Notes: generated by a model from the sequence alone, not told the origin. A DNA stretch of 64,000 bases from Kallotenue papyrolyticum (GCF_000526415.1 NZ_JAGA01000002.1:984001-1048000); one strand, 5' to 3'. Counted from the first letter of the stretch, positions 35,402 to 46,126 are shown. Numbers and translations are program-made.

Positions 35402-36811
35402 CTACTTCCAGCGCCAGGTTGTGCCGTGCGGCGTGTCTTCGAGCAGGACGCCCAGCTCGGCCAGCTCGTTGCGGATCTGGTCGGCCAGCGCGAACTGGCG
35501 GGCCTTGCGCAGCTCGCTGCGGGTGCGCACCAGCAGGTCAACGAACGGCGCGGCTTCGGTCGCGCCACGCGTGGGCAGCTCCAGGCGCAGCCCCAACACG
35601 CCGGCAAGCGCGCGGAAGCGCTCCTGCGCAGCCGCGAAGGGCGCGCCGCCAACGCCGGCATCGCGCGCGATGTTGATCGCACGCACCATTTCGAAGAGCG
35701 CTGCAGTGGCGCCCGGTCCGTTGAAGTCGTCGTCCATGGCGGCTTCAAACGCCTGCTGCGCCTGATCGATGCCCCGTTCCAGCGCCGTCACTGCCGGGCC
35801 GCTGGTGGTGCTGCCCGTTGCCGGACGCAGGGCGTTGATCAAGCGCTCCAGCTTGCGTTCATTCTCGGCGACTACCGTGGCATCGTACACCAGCGGCGCG
35901 CGGTAGGGCGAGCCCAGCACGATCAGCCGCAGCACATCGGCGGGATGCTCGGCCAGGAAGTCATCGATGGTCACCAGGTTGCCCAGCGATTTGGACATTT
36001 TCTCCAGTTCGCCCGTAGCCGAGCGTATCTGGAGCATGCCATTGTGCACCCAGTAGCGCGCGAAGGGCAGCCCCGTCGCGCTCTCGCTCTGCGCGATCTC
36101 ATTTTCGTGGTGGGGAAAGATCAGGTCGTTGCCGCCGCCATGAATATCGATCTGCGGCCCCAGCTCTTTGAGCGTCATGGCCGAGCACTCGATGTGCCAG
36201 CCGGGACGCCCAGGCCCCCACGGACTCTCCCAGGCCGGCTCGCCCGGTTTGGCCGCCTTCCACAGCGCGAAATCGAGCGGGTCATCCTTGCGCTCGTCGG
36301 GCGCGATACGTGCACCGGCGCGCATATCGTCGAGGCTGCGATGCGAGAGCTTGCCGTAGTCGGGATCGGTGCGCACGCGGAAGTACACGTCGCCGTTGGC
36401 GGCATAGGCATGGCCGCGCTCAATCAGCGTCTCGATCAGGCGAATGATCTCGGGAATGGTTTCGGTGGCGCGGGGATAGGCGCTGGCCGGCAGAATGTTG
36501 AGATCGCGCACATGCCGGTGCCACTCCTGAATGTAGTCCTCGGCCAGCTCGAAGGGATCGCGTCCTTCGTCGCGCGCGCGATTGATGATCTTGTCGTCCA
36601 CATCGGTGAAGTTCTGGACGTGCCGCACCTGATAGCCGCGATATTCCAGGTAGCGCCGGATGATGTCGAAGACCAGCGCCGACATGGCGTGGCCGATATG
36701 CGCCTTGTCGTACACCGTCGGACCGCAGACGTACATTTTGACGCGGTTCGGCTCCAGTGTTTCGAAGGGCTCGATCCGCGCCGTGAGTGTGTTGTAGATC
36801 TGAAGCGTCAT
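35402..36811 (-). CDS. cysS: Cysteinyl-tRNA synthetase
   Basis: The ATG at 36811 gives 469 residues. The zinc cysteine and HIGH motif are in [26 protein letters not shown] and [14 protein letters not shown] form the cysteine site, and KMSKSLGN is the KMSKS loop. It charges tRNA-Cys with cysteine. It follows cysE by 75 bp on the same strand, so cysteine synthesis and use are probably co-regulated. Length is normal for the bacterial enzyme. Confidence 0.95.
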   Translation of the reverse strand: MTLQIYNTLTARIEPFETLEPNRVKMYVCGPTVYDKAHIGHAMSALVFDIIRRYLEYRGYQVRHVQNFTDVDDKIINRARDEGRDPFELAEDYIQEWHRHVRDLNILPASAYPRATETIPEIIRLIETLIERGHAYAANGDVYFRVRTDPDYGKLSHRSLDDMRAGARIAPDERKDDPLDFALWKAAKPGEPAWESPWGPGRPGWHIECSAMTLKELGPQIDIHGGGNDLIFPHHENEIAQSESATGLPFARYWVHNGMLQIRSATGELEKMSKSLGNLVTIDDFLAEHPADVLRLIVLGSPYRAPLVYDATVVAENERKLERLINALRPATGSTTSGPAVTALERGIDQAQQAFEAAMDDDFNGPGATAALFEMVRAINIARDAGVGGAPFAAAQERFRALAGVLGLRLELPTRGATEAAPFVDLLVRTRSELRKARQFALADQIRNELAELGVLLEDTPHGTTWRWK

Positions 36812-36886
36812 AGCTGTCTCGTCTCCACGCATCCGCAGGGGTGGACGCGCCCGCCACTGCCGATGCTGACTGCTGCCGTGTTGTGT

Positions 36887-37648
36887 TCAGATGCCCCAGC
36901 CCGGTCCGCCGTCGTAGCTGCGCTGGTCGCCGTTGAGCGCAGCGAAGAGCGACTCGGGCAAGTCGTGCACGGCGCGATGATGGGCATGATGCCCTTCCAG
37001 TTCGCTCTCCAGCTCGGCGACGCGACCTTCCAGCTCGATGATTTTGTCGTGGAGCGCCTTGAGCATCGCGCCCTCGGGATCGGGCAACTGCTCCAGGCGG
37101 CGCGTCGTACCGGTGGCCGGATCGCGTGTCGCGACGATGCGCGCCGGTACGCCGATCGCCGTGGAGTGCGGCGGTACATCTTTGACCACGACCGCGCCAC
37201 CGCCGATGCGCGCGCCCTCGCCGACGGTGATCGCGCCCAGCACGGCCGCGCCCACGCCGACGACGACATGATTGCCCAGCGTGGGATGGCGCTTGCCGCG
37301 CTGTTTGCCGGTGCCACCTAGCGTTACGCCCTGGTAGAGCGTGACATAATCGCCGATCTCGGTGGTCTCGCCAATGACCACGCCCATGCCGTGGTCGATA
37401 AAGAAGCCGCGCCCGATGCGCGCGCCGGGATGGATCTCGATACCGGTTAGGAAGCGTGAAATTTGCGAGATCAAGCGCGGGATGAACGGAACGTTGGCGC
37501 GCCATAGACGGTGCGCCAGGCGGTGGGCGATGATCGCATGCAGGCCGGGATAGAGCAGAACTTCGAAGATATTGCGTGCGGCGGGATCGTTGCGGAAGAT
37601 GGCCTGCACATCCTCACGCAGCGTTGCTACAGCCGATCTGACGGACAT
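36887..37648 (-). CDS. cysE: Serine O-acetyltransferase
   Basis: The ATG at 37648 has GGAGG 7 bp upstream; 253 residues result. The N-terminus ([20 protein letters not shown]) and left-handed beta-helix hexapeptides ([37 protein letters not shown]) mark the EpsC/CysE type, which makes O-acetylserine from serine and acetyl-CoA for cysteine synthesis. The C-terminal 55 residues are an unusual extension: a short coiled coil ([18 protein letters not shown]) followed by a His/Gly-rich tail, replacing the usual short regulatory tail. Confidence 0.93.
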   Translation of the reverse strand: MSVRSAVATLREDVQAIFRNDPAARNIFEVLLYPGLHAIIAHRLAHRLWRANVPFIPRLISQISRFLTGIEIHPGARIGRGFFIDHGMGVVIGETTEIGDYVTLYQGVTLGGTGKQRGKRHPTLGNHVVVGVGAAVLGAITVGEGARIGGGAVVVKDVPPHSTAIGVPARIVATRDPATGTTRRLEQLPDPEGAMLKALHDKIIELEGRVAELESELEGHHAHHRAVHDLPESLFAALNGDQRSYDGGPGWGI

Positions 37649-37706
37649 ACCACAACCTCCCTGAACGGGCAGCCGCGATGCGGGCAGCCCTGCATGCATG
37701 CCACAA

Positions 37707-37732
37707 CGGGGTGCCGCGCCTGCGACACCCCG
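37707..37732 (-). promoter_or_regulatory. Hairpin in the cysE leader
   Basis: CGGGGTG and CACCCCG form a 7-bp stem with a 12-nt loop, 59 bp before the cysE ATG. The 179-bp space between the zinc-ribbon gene and cysE is otherwise empty of genes. It could be a terminator of the upstream gene or a leader structure; the T-box consensus is not present. Confidence 0.35.
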
Positions 37733-37827
37733 AACGACACGTGCAGCCGGGCCTCGCCGCGGCGTAGCGGGCCAGGGAGGCGGATCTATCGAACTGATGG
37801 CGCGTCGAATACATCACCGCTGTGACG

Positions 37828-38124
37828 TTAATCAGCGGCAGCCGCTGTGCTGCTGGTCGCTGCGCTGCTGCCGGCACCAGCCTCGGCCTTGCCGTTGCCT
37901 GACTCGCTCTTGCCGTTGCTGGTCTCGCCGGCACTGCCGTTGCCGGAGCGCTTGTAGTCGGTGATATGCCAGCCGGAGCCCTTGAAGACGATCCCGGCTG
38001 GTTGGAAGATCCGCCGCACCGCGCTGTTGCACTGAGGGCAGGTGCGAATCGGATCATCGGCAAATCGTTGAAAACGCTCGAACCGATGCCCACATGCATC
38101 GCAGCCATAAACATAGGTTGGCAT
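37828..38124 (-). CDS. FmdB-family zinc ribbon protein
   Basis: The ATG at 38124 gives 98 residues starting MPTYVYGCDACGHRFERFQ. Two CxxC pairs (CDAC, CPQC) form the FmdB zinc ribbon; FKGSGWHITDYK is the conserved end of the domain. The last 35 residues are a low-complexity Gly/Ser/Lys/Glu and Ala tail, common in this family. The role is unknown; FmdB was first proposed as a regulator of formamidase. AAAGGAGG lies 11 bp upstream of the start. Confidence 0.9.
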   Translation of the reverse strand: MPTYVYGCDACGHRFERFQRFADDPIRTCPQCNSAVRRIFQPAGIVFKGSGWHITDYKRSGNGSAGETSNGKSESGNGKAEAGAGSSAATSSTAAAAD

Positions 38125-38162
38125 ACGGCCTGCGGTCCTCCTTTGCTGGAATAACCTCCCGT

Positions 38163-38190
38163 ATTGTACCGACTTTTTGCGCCTTTGCAA
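38163..38190 (-). promoter_or_regulatory. Promoter of the FmdB-type gene
   Basis: On the minus strand TTGCAA (38190-38185), a 16-bp spacer and TACAAT (38168-38163) lie 39 bp before the ATG. Confidence 0.55.
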
Positions 38191-38601
38191 TGCGGCACGT
38201 CCGACCGGCCATGGTTGGGGTGGGGCATGATGCGCCGCTATGTAGGGTAGGGCTCGTCCCTGCCTGCAAACGTCATGCCCACCTCATCGCCCACCGCCGG
38301 GGGCAGGGCTCACCCCTGCCCCCGACGTAATCCCCACATCACCCTATGGTGCCCAACGCCTGGGGTGAGTCGACGTGGGAATGGGGTGGGTCGGTGCGGG
38401 GGAATGGGCCGGCGCGCCCATTGCCGTGGCCGCGATGATGCTTGCCAGGCATGAACCATCCACCCGGAATGTTGGTGGTTATGTCAGATACTTCGCGGCA
38501 TCAATGGCGATGCGCCAGGGTGGCAGAACGTTGGCACATAACCTGATGGAACCAGCGTCCGACCACCACTGGAGAAGTATCTCACAGGAGTAGCATACGG
38601 C
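38191..38601. other. Intergenic region with GC-rich palindromic repeats
   Basis: No gene is supported. A near-perfect hairpin CGGGGGCAGGG-CTCAC-CCCTGCCCCCG lies at 38298-38324, and a degenerate relative (GTAGGGCTCGTCCCTGCC type) at about 38246-38264. These belong to the GGGGCAGGG-type repeats often found between genes in this group. The ribosome site AGGAG at 38586-38590 serves the next gene. Confidence 0.6.
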
Positions 38602-39513
38602 ATGAACGATCTCTCCCACGCGCTCAGTGTGTCACTGGCGCGGGCGCGCTTGAGCGCCACGGCGACGTTGCCGTTGCAGGAGCGGGATGTGTTGGCACGG
38701 CTGAACGCGGCTGCCGGCGCGCTCGGCTACGACGTGGCCGAGGTGATGACCACCTTGTTTGTCGGCATAAAGCTGCATCTGCGGATTGCCCTCTACGGCC
38801 CGGCGCGCGACCATGGTATGACGTTGCTGGAGACGCTGGCAGCGACGATGGTCGGCCCGGATAGTGAACAGGTGTTGCATGTGCATGGGCCGCCGGGTCA
38901 GGCTGAGATGTTGCAACGCTATGTAGCCGTGCGCATCGGCGACTTCATCGCGACCCTGTGTGAGCCGGCAGAGCAGGGCAAGGCCTGGTTCCTGCTGGTT
39001 GACGCGCCCGGTGATCCCGAGCCGACGCTGGCCTGGCTCGATCGCGAAGTGACGACCGCACTACGCGCCTGTGGCCAGTCCGGAGCGATGTTGCCACCGA
39101 ACCTGTTTGTGCTGGCGGCAGTGGGTGCGCGCCCGGCCCACCTACGGCGCTGTTGGATCGCCCTGCCGACGCCGGCGCGCAAGACGACGGTGGAGTTGGG
39201 CGTGGCTCCACCGCTCCCGCCGGTCGGCTATCAACGGCAACTGCTCCACTGCCAGCTCACAGGGGCGCGCTACCGGCGGCGCTTGCGTGCCTGGCCGGCG
39301 CTGGGACGGCTGGCGCGCCGGTCATCGCATGCCTGGTTGGCGCGTTGGCTGGCGGCCAGCGTCGATGAACAGCTGCGTGGGCTGTGGGCGCCCGACGATC
39401 CCGAGGCCAACCTTCGTTGCGCACTTGCCGCCCTGGAGCAGGTTGATGGAGCGATGGTGGACTGTGATGCGGCACTGGCTGGGCTTGTTGACAGGTCAGC
39501 AAGCCCGTGCTAG
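38602..39513 (+). CDS. Unknown protein resembling a degenerate McrB/MoxR-type AAA domain
   Basis: A 303-residue soluble protein of unknown function. LHLRIALYGPARDHGMTLLE (residues 58-77) has the position and flanks of a Walker A strand-loop-helix, but GPARDHGMT replaces GPPGTGKT, so the lysine is gone. FLLVDAPGDPE (130-140) sits where Walker B is expected, and LPPNLFVLAAVG (164-175) resembles the sensor-1 strand of McrB-like AAA proteins. This suggests an ATPase fold that has lost nucleotide binding; it is an inference from a few motifs. The last third is Arg-rich. AGGAG lies 11 bp before the ATG. It precedes a short unknown gene. Confidence 0.6.
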   Translation: MNDLSHALSVSLARARLSATATLPLQERDVLARLNAAAGALGYDVAEVMTTLFVGIKLHLRIALYGPARDHGMTLLETLAATMVGPDSEQVLHVHGPPGQAEMLQRYVAVRIGDFIATLCEPAEQGKAWFLLVDAPGDPEPTLAWLDREVTTALRACGQSGAMLPPNLFVLAAVGARPAHLRRCWIALPTPARKTTVELGVAPPLPPVGYQRQLLHCQLTGARYRRRLRAWPALGRLARRSSHAWLARWLAASVDEQLRGLWAPDDPEANLRCALAALEQVDGAMVDCDAALAGLVDRSASPC

Positions 39514-39516
39514 GAT
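39488..39516 (+). promoter_or_regulatory. Promoter at the end of the unknown AAA-like gene
   Basis: TTGACA (39488-39493), 17 bp, TAGGAT (39511-39516). It overlaps the stop of the previous gene and would start a transcript near 39523, about 60 nt before the small gene. Confidence 0.6.
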
Positions 39517-39583
39517 CGACGCGCCTGGCTGTGACCATACGAACGATGATGTCCGTTGGTGGCAGGCAGGGCACGCTTCGCAC

Positions 39584-39826
39584 ATGGATGAAGCTTCGTT
39601 CGATCCCGATATCCTTACATACTGGCTGCGACGGACATTGCAGTCTGATCCTTCAGCGACAACCAGCGCGGCTGAACGCTGGGAACGCCTGGTGCTGCGC
39701 ATTCAGGCCCAGGCGCAACCGCGCCAGCCGGTGCCTGGCGAGCGCGTGGCGATCAATGCCCACACGCTCCAGCGCAGCGTGCTGCTCTCGCGCTGCTGGC
39801 TCACGCTACCCGCGCCGCTGATCTAG
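39584..39826 (+). CDS. Small protein of unknown function
   Basis: The ATG at 39584 gives 80 residues (MDEASFDPDILTYWLRRTLQ at the start). The segment AAERWERLVLRIQAQ is an amphipathic helix. There is no signal or membrane helix, and I do not recognise it. Support comes from a promoter 60 bp upstream and a hairpin right at its stop; the ribosome site is weak, so it could also be read from a slightly different start. Confidence 0.45.
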   Translation: MDEASFDPDILTYWLRRTLQSDPSATTSAAERWERLVLRIQAQAQPRQPVPGERVAINAHTLQRSVLLSRCWLTLPAPLI

Positions 39827-39851
39827 CGCCGGTGCCCGCGTGGCACGGCGC
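39826..39851 (+). terminator. Hairpin at the end of the small gene
   Basis: GCGCCGGTGCC and GGCACGGCGC pair with one bulged G and a 5-nt loop (CGCGT), overlapping the TAG stop. No T-run. Confidence 0.5.
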
Positions 39852-39969
39852 CTTCGGCGGTTGGTGGTTGCGACATCTACGGACGAAAGGGGGTGGATCA
39901 GCTCTGGCATCCACGGTTGGGCCATGAATACCGCGTTGGGAGTGTTAGCCACAAGGAGTAACAGCTGCT

Positions 39970-41796
39970 ATGGACTCAACGCCCTTCAACCGTCGTCTTG
40001 CATGGACACTTTTGATCGCGATGTTGCTGCCGATCCTGGCGGCCTGCGCAGCGCCGCAGGGTGGGCAGCAACAGGCCAGTCCGTCGCCTGCCGCCGCTAC
40101 CTCACCAGAAGCCTCACCTTCACCGGAAGCCTCGCCGGTTGCGGAAGCTTCGCCGTCACCGGAAGCCTCACCGGAAGCCTCGCCGGCAGCCACGGGCGAG
40201 GAGTATCCCAACGCCCAGCCCGGCGTACTGCGCATGAACCATGGCGCCGAGCCTGACACCGTCGATCCGCAGAAGGCCTCGTTTGTCGGCGAGATCGCCT
40301 TCATCATGATGAACTACCAGCCGCTAATGCGCTTCGACAAGGATGGCAATCCGGTGCCGGGCGCGGCGGAGAGCATGGAAGTCTCGGAGGACGGTACGGT
40401 CTATACCTTTAAGATCCCCGCCGACTCCAAATACTCCGACGGCTCACCGCTGACCGCGCGTGACTTTGAGTATGCCTGGAAGCGTCTGGCCGATCCGGAG
40501 ACCGCCGGCGAGTACCAGTCGCTGCCGTGCGGCATCATCAAGGGCTACAGCGAGTACTCGGCGGTGGCCTGCCAGGGCAAGACCATGACCGAAACCATGG
40601 AGCTTGACCTGGAGACGCTGCGCAACAACCTGGGCGTGCGCGCGCTGGACGATCAGACGCTGCAGATCGAACTGGAGCAGCCCGCGCCCTACTTCCCGGC
40701 GATGGCCGCGCTGTGGATCGGCGCACCGGTGCGCCAGCAGGACGTCGAAAGCGGCGAGGATTGGTGGTATGATCCGGCGACCTACATCGGCAACGGCCCC
40801 TTCATCCTCAAGGAGTGGGACCACGGCAACCGCGCCGTGTGGGAGCCGAACCCCAACTGGCGGCTCGGCCCGGTCAAGCTCCAGCGCGTCGAATGGAGCA
40901 TGATCACCGAAAGCCAGGTGGCCTTCCAGGCCTTCCAGAACAACGAGCTTGACATCCTGGGCGTGGCTGCCGAAGACCTGCCCACCATCCAGAGCGATCC
41001 GGTGCTCAGCCAGCAGCTCGTGGATGTGCCCGGTTCGTGCACCTTCTACATTGGCTTCAACACCACCAAGCCGCCCTTCGACAACATCAAGGTGCGCCAG
41101 GCCTTTGCACAGGCCTTCGACCGCGAAGCCTACGTGCGCGACGTGCTCAAGGGCCTGGGCAAGCCCACGCAGACCTTTATTCCGCCGGGCTTCCCTGGCT
41201 ACGAGCCCTCCGACCAGTGGTCCTTCAATCCGGAAGCCGCCAAGCAGACGCTGGCCGAGGCCGGCTATCCCAACGGCCAGGGCCTGCCTGAGATCAAGCT
41301 GACCTACTCGCAGAGCGCGCGCAACCAGGTGCGCTTCGAGTTCCTGGCCAACCAGATCCGCCAGAACCTGGGCATCGACGTCGTGCTCGATCCGGTCGAT
41401 CCCACCGCCTACACTGCGCTGACTAAGGATCCGGCCACCACGCCGCAGATGTTCTTCCTGGGCTGGTGCGCGGACTATCCCGATCCGCAGAACTGGATCT
41501 CGCTGTGGCGCACGGGCGGCATCCTGCAGAACCGCCTCGGCTGGTCCAATGCGCGGCTGGATGAGCTGACCGCCAAAGCCGACGTCAGCCAGGATCCCGA
41601 AGAGCGCATGCGGCTCTACAGCGAAGCGCAGAAGATCCTGATCGAGGAAGCGCCGGTGGTCTTCATGTACAACGACGCCGGCAAGCTGCTGGTACGGCCC
41701 TATGTCAAGGGCATCTCCGAGGAGACGATCACGCCGCTCGATCCGGCTATTCCAGGCTTCTACGCCAACCTCCAGAACATCGAGGTTGCGCCGTAG
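39970..41796 (+). CDS. Peptide ABC transporter substrate-binding lipoprotein (OppA/SBP_bac_5)
   Basis: A 608-residue lipoprotein: lipobox LAAC with C26, then a linker of SPEASP repeats (about 35-72) and a family-5 solute-binding fold. Diagnostic text includes EPDTVDPQKASFVGE, SDGSPLTARDFEYAWKRL and YIGNGPFILKEWDHG. It binds oligopeptides at the cell surface. AAGGAG precedes the ATG. The following 105-bp gap has a large hairpin before the permease genes. The linker repeats are a common Chloroflexota lipoprotein feature. Confidence 0.93.
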   Translation: MDSTPFNRRLAWTLLIAMLLPILAACAAPQGGQQQASPSPAAATSPEASPSPEASPVAEASPSPEASPEASPAATGEEYPNAQPGVLRMNHGAEPDTVDPQKASFVGEIAFIMMNYQPLMRFDKDGNPVPGAAESMEVSEDGTVYTFKIPADSKYSDGSPLTARDFEYAWKRLADPETAGEYQSLPCGIIKGYSEYSAVACQGKTMTETMELDLETLRNNLGVRALDDQTLQIELEQPAPYFPAMAALWIGAPVRQQDVESGEDWWYDPATYIGNGPFILKEWDHGNRAVWEPNPNWRLGPVKLQRVEWSMITESQVAFQAFQNNELDILGVAAEDLPTIQSDPVLSQQLVDVPGSCTFYIGFNTTKPPFDNIKVRQAFAQAFDREAYVRDVLKGLGKPTQTFIPPGFPGYEPSDQWSFNPEAAKQTLAEAGYPNGQGLPEIKLTYSQSARNQVRFEFLANQIRQNLGIDVVLDPVDPTAYTALTKDPATTPQMFFLGWCADYPDPQNWISLWRTGGILQNRLGWSNARLDELTAKADVSQDPEERMRLYSEAQKILIEEAPVVFMYNDAGKLLVRPYVKGISEETITPLDPAIPGFYANLQNIEVAP

Positions 41797-41826
41797 GATC
41801 GCCGGACGTGCCGTCTGATGCGGCTC

Positions 41827-41889
41827 CCAGGCGTCTGGGGACGTGCTCCTGCCGAGCGCGTCCCCAGACGGTGGGGACGCCTGGATAAG
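41827..41889 (+). promoter_or_regulatory. Intercistronic stem-loop with competing arms between oppA-like and oppB-like genes
   Basis: CGTCTGGGGACG (41832-41843) pairs perfectly with CGTCCCCAGACG (41859-41870). The flanking CCAGGCGTC (41827-41835) can instead pair with GACGCCTGG (41876-41884). The arms overlap, so two structures exclude each other in part. It probably limits read-through to the permeases or protects the binding-protein message. Confidence 0.6.
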
Positions 41890-41901
41890 GATAGCGCAGC
41901 A

Positions 41902-42906
41902 ATGACCACGTTTATCATCCGACGGTTGTTGTGGTTTATTCCGGTCTTGTTGATCGTCGGTCTGGTGACGTTTGCCATCGCGCGCATGACGCCGGGCGGT
42001 CCGTTTGATCGCGATCCCAGCCGTCGCCAACTGCCGCCGCGCACTGAAGAGTTGCTACGTCAGCGCTTCGGGCTGGATCTGCCCCTCTGGCGTCAGTTTG
42101 TGCGCTACATGTTCTTCGATATCGAAACCAATCCCAAGACCGGCAAGCGCGAGATCCGCTGGGGTGCGATCGCCGGCAACTTCGGGCCGACCTACGCCTC
42201 GCGCGGCGCGCGCACGGTGCAGCAGGAGCTGTTCAAGGGGACTAGCTCGCGGCCCAGCCGCTTCTACTACTCGGCACGGCTCGGCATCCAGGCGCTGCTG
42301 CTGGCGCTGATGGTCGGCGTGCCGATCGGCGTGCTGGCGGCGCTCAAGCAGAATAGCTGGCTCGACTATCTGTCGCTGTTGTGGGCAACCTCATTTGTGG
42401 CGCTCGGAACGCTGGTCATTAGTCTGCTGTTGGTGATCATTTTTGCAGTGGGTTTGAAATGGTTTAACGTCATTCCCGATTGGAACGAGCCGATTAAGCC
42501 CTGGATCCTGCCGACGATCGCGCTGGGGGCGGTGCAGATCGGCTATATTGCGCGGCTCACACGCGCCAGCGTGCTGGAGGTCAAGCGCCAGGATTATGTG
42601 CGCACCGCCATGGCCAAAGGCCTCAGCCGCCAGGCGGTGGTCTGGCGCCACATCGTGCGCAACGCGCTGATCCCGGTGATCACCGTGCTGGGCCCGCTGC
42701 TGGCCGGCCTGATCACCGGCACGCTATTTGTGGAGCTGATCTTCCAAGTGCCGGGCATGGGCCTGACCTTTGTGCAGGCCATCGGCAAGCGCGACTATTC
42801 GATGATCATGGGCTCAGCGCTCTTGTTCACCTTCTTTCTGAACGTCGGCAACCTGTTGGTAGATATTCTGTACGGCGTGGTCGATCCGCGCATTACCTTC
42901 AAGTAG
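41902..42906 (+). CDS. Peptide ABC transporter permease, OppB/DppB-type
   Basis: The ATG at 41902 gives 334 residues. The start MTTFIIRRLLWFIPVLLIVG is typical of DppB; about six helices follow. The EAA-like loop is DYVRTAMAKGLSRQAVVWRH, and the end (DILYGVVDPRITF) is conserved. Between helices one and two there is a longer outside loop (about residues 70-115) than in the shortest members. It forms the channel with the next protein, 8 bp downstream. Confidence 0.93.
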   Translation: MTTFIIRRLLWFIPVLLIVGLVTFAIARMTPGGPFDRDPSRRQLPPRTEELLRQRFGLDLPLWRQFVRYMFFDIETNPKTGKREIRWGAIAGNFGPTYASRGARTVQQELFKGTSSRPSRFYYSARLGIQALLLALMVGVPIGVLAALKQNSWLDYLSLLWATSFVALGTLVISLLLVIIFAVGLKWFNVIPDWNEPIKPWILPTIALGAVQIGYIARLTRASVLEVKRQDYVRTAMAKGLSRQAVVWRHIVRNALIPVITVLGPLLAGLITGTLFVELIFQVPGMGLTFVQAIGKRDYSMIMGSALLFTFFLNVGNLLVDILYGVVDPRITFK

Positions 42907-42913
42907 GCAGCGT

Positions 42914-43894
42914 ATGGCAACCTCAACCCAGACCCTGCGCAGTTCCGCGTTCGATGTCGCCGCGCGCCGCCAGCGCAGCCTGTGGGGTGATGCGCTGCGC
43001 CGCTTGCTGCGCAACAAAGCCGCGGTGGTCGGCCTGGTCATCATCATGCTGGCGATCCTGATGGCGATCTTCGCGCCGGCGCTGGCGCCGCACAATCCGG
43101 TGGTGCAGACGCAGAACAACAGCCTGCGCCCGCCGGCCTGGGTCAGTGGGCCGACACCCAACCGTTCGGGTACGCCGGAGCATCTGCTCGGCACCGACAA
43201 CCTGGGCCGCGACGTGCTCTCGCGTCTGATCTATGGCGCGCGCACCTCGATGCTGGTAGGCCTCATTCCCACCTTCTTTTCGGTGATCATCGGCGTGATC
43301 CTGGGACTGATCTCCGGCTTTGCCGGCGGTGCGGTGGACAATGCGCTGATGCGCTTCACCGACATCATGACCTCGTTTCCCGACCTGCTGTTTCTGATCA
43401 CACTCCAGGTGGCTCTGCGCGACACCCCCTTTGGCCGCGCCTGGAACGGCCTGCTGCTGATCTGCGTCACGCTCTCGCTCTTGAGCTGGACCGGCGTGGC
43501 GCGCCTGGTACGCGGCCAGGTGCTGGCGTTGAAGCAGAAAGAGTTCGTCGAAGCGGCGCGCACGGTGGGCGTGCCCACCTGGCGCATCCTGCTGCGCCAT
43601 ATTCTGCCCAACTCGCTCGCGCCAGTGATTGTGGCGACCTCGTTCGCCATTCCCGGCTTCATTCTGGGTGAGGCGGCGCTGACCTTTCTGGGTGTTGGTC
43701 TGCGGCCCTCGGTCGATCCCGCCAATCCGCTGCCGACCAGTTGGGGCGTGATGCTCAACGAGGGGTACAATAACCTCAGCTCCGGGCCGTATATGCTTTT
43801 GTTCCCGGTGCTGTGCATTGCGACGGTGATGCTGGCCTTCACCTTTGTCGGCGACGGCTTGCGCGATGCCCTGGATCCGCGCGAAAATCTGTGA
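42914..43894 (+). CDS. Peptide ABC transporter permease, OppC/DppC-type
   Basis: A 326-residue protein with an N-terminal cytoplasmic part (RRLLRNKAAVVGLVIIML) and six helices. HLLGTDNLGRDVLSRLIYGA is the conserved DppC segment; FVEAARTVGVPTWRILLRH is the EAA loop. The tail GDGLRDALDPRENL is normal. It partners the OppB-type permease. Confidence 0.93.
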   Translation: MATSTQTLRSSAFDVAARRQRSLWGDALRRLLRNKAAVVGLVIIMLAILMAIFAPALAPHNPVVQTQNNSLRPPAWVSGPTPNRSGTPEHLLGTDNLGRDVLSRLIYGARTSMLVGLIPTFFSVIIGVILGLISGFAGGAVDNALMRFTDIMTSFPDLLFLITLQVALRDTPFGRAWNGLLLICVTLSLLSWTGVARLVRGQVLALKQKEFVEAARTVGVPTWRILLRHILPNSLAPVIVATSFAIPGFILGEAALTFLGVGLRPSVDPANPLPTSWGVMLNEGYNNLSSGPYMLLFPVLCIATVMLAFTFVGDGLRDALDPRENL

Positions 43895-43918
43895 GCAGCC
43901 TGCTCGAACGGAGTCTCT

Positions 43919-44959
<1,041 letters not shown>

Positions 44960-45050
44960 CGCCGGTGGCGCAGCAGCAAACCGCAACGTAGGCGGTCGGC
45001 GCGCGGCGTCGCCGCCGAGCATCTGAGATCTGACGCCCAAAGGAACAAGC

Positions 45051-46121
45051 ATGAGCAACGGGCAACCGAACGCAGAGACGCTGCTGGAGGTGCGTGATCT
45101 GAAAATGCACTTTCCGATCACGCGCGGCATCATTTTGCAGCGACAGGTGGGCGCCGTGCGGGCCGTGGACGGCATCAGCTTCGCTATTAAGCGCGGCGAG
45201 ACGTTGGGGCTGGTGGGCGAGTCGGGCTGTGGCAAGTCTACCGCCGGGCGCGCCATCCTGCAGCTCTACAAGCCGACCGCCGGCGAGGTGGTCTTCGAGG
45301 GTCGTGATCTGACCAAGCTGCGCGGCGAGGAGCTGCGGCGCATGCGGCGGCATGTGCAGATGATCTTTCAGGATCCCTACGCGTCGCTCAACCCGCGCAT
45401 GACGGTAGGCGACATCATCGGCGAGCCGATCCGCGTGCACGGCCTGCGACAGGGTCGCAAAGAGGTGCGCGAGCGCGTCCAGCACCTGCTGGAGCTGGTC
45501 GGGCTCAACCCCTACTTTGTCAACCGCTATCCGCACGAGTTCTCCGGCGGCCAACGTCAGCGCATCGGTATCGCGCGCGCCCTGGCGGTCGAGCCCGATT
45601 TCGTGGTCTGCGACGAGCCGGTCTCGGCGCTGGACGTGTCGATTCAGGCGCAGGTGATCAACCTGCTCGAAGATCTGCAGGACCAGTTAGGGCTGACCTA
45701 CCTGTTCATCGCTCATGGCCTGAGTGTGGTCAAGCACATCTCCGATCGCGTGGCGGTGATGTACCTGGGCAAGATCGTCGAGCTGGCCGACAGCGAAGAG
45801 CTGTACCGTAATCCGCTGCATCCCTACACCCAGGCGCTGCTCTCGGCGGTGCCGATCCCCGACCCGGTGATCGAGAAGCGCCGCCAGCGCATCATTCTGG
45901 AGGGCGACGTGCCCAGCCCGATCAACCCGCCGCCGGGCTGTCGCTTCCATACGCGCTGCCCGATCGCCATCGACATCTGCCGCGTCGAGGAGCCGGCCTT
46001 TGTCGACTACGGCGGCGGCCACTACGCCGCCTGCCACCGCGCGCGCGAGGTCAACACGCTGCTGCCCAACCAGGCGCGCCAGGCCGACGTGGAGCATAAA
46101 ACTGGCGCGCCCGTGGCATAA
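45051..46121 (+). CDS. Peptide ABC transporter ATP-binding protein, OppF/DppF-type
   Basis: A 356-residue ATPase with Walker A GESGCGKS, signature [15 protein letters not shown] and Walker [13 protein letters not shown]. The C-terminal domain includes [18 protein letters not shown]. It follows the OppD-type gene by 91 bp and is the last gene of the five-gene operon, which ends at a strong hairpin. Confidence 0.93.
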   Translation: MSNGQPNAETLLEVRDLKMHFPITRGIILQRQVGAVRAVDGISFAIKRGETLGLVGESGCGKSTAGRAILQLYKPTAGEVVFEGRDLTKLRGEELRRMRRHVQMIFQDPYASLNPRMTVGDIIGEPIRVHGLRQGRKEVRERVQHLLELVGLNPYFVNRYPHEFSGGQRQRIGIARALAVEPDFVVCDEPVSALDVSIQAQVINLLEDLQDQLGLTYLFIAHGLSVVKHISDRVAVMYLGKIVELADSEELYRNPLHPYTQALLSAVPIPDPVIEKRRQRIILEGDVPSPINPPPGCRFHTRCPIAIDICRVEEPAFVDYGGGHYAACHRAREVNTLLPNQARQADVEHKTGAPVA

Positions 46122-46126
46122 TCTAC

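Noticed and set aside
35021-37321. A long plus-strand open frame (over 760 codons) opposite cysE and cysS
   Set aside because: It is the antisense shadow of two certain genes plus the repeat cluster; its product is low in family-like motifs.
37649-37827. Possible T-box riboswitch ahead of cysE-cysS
   Set aside because: The conserved TGGNACCGCG element and specifier stem are missing; only a simple hairpin is seen.
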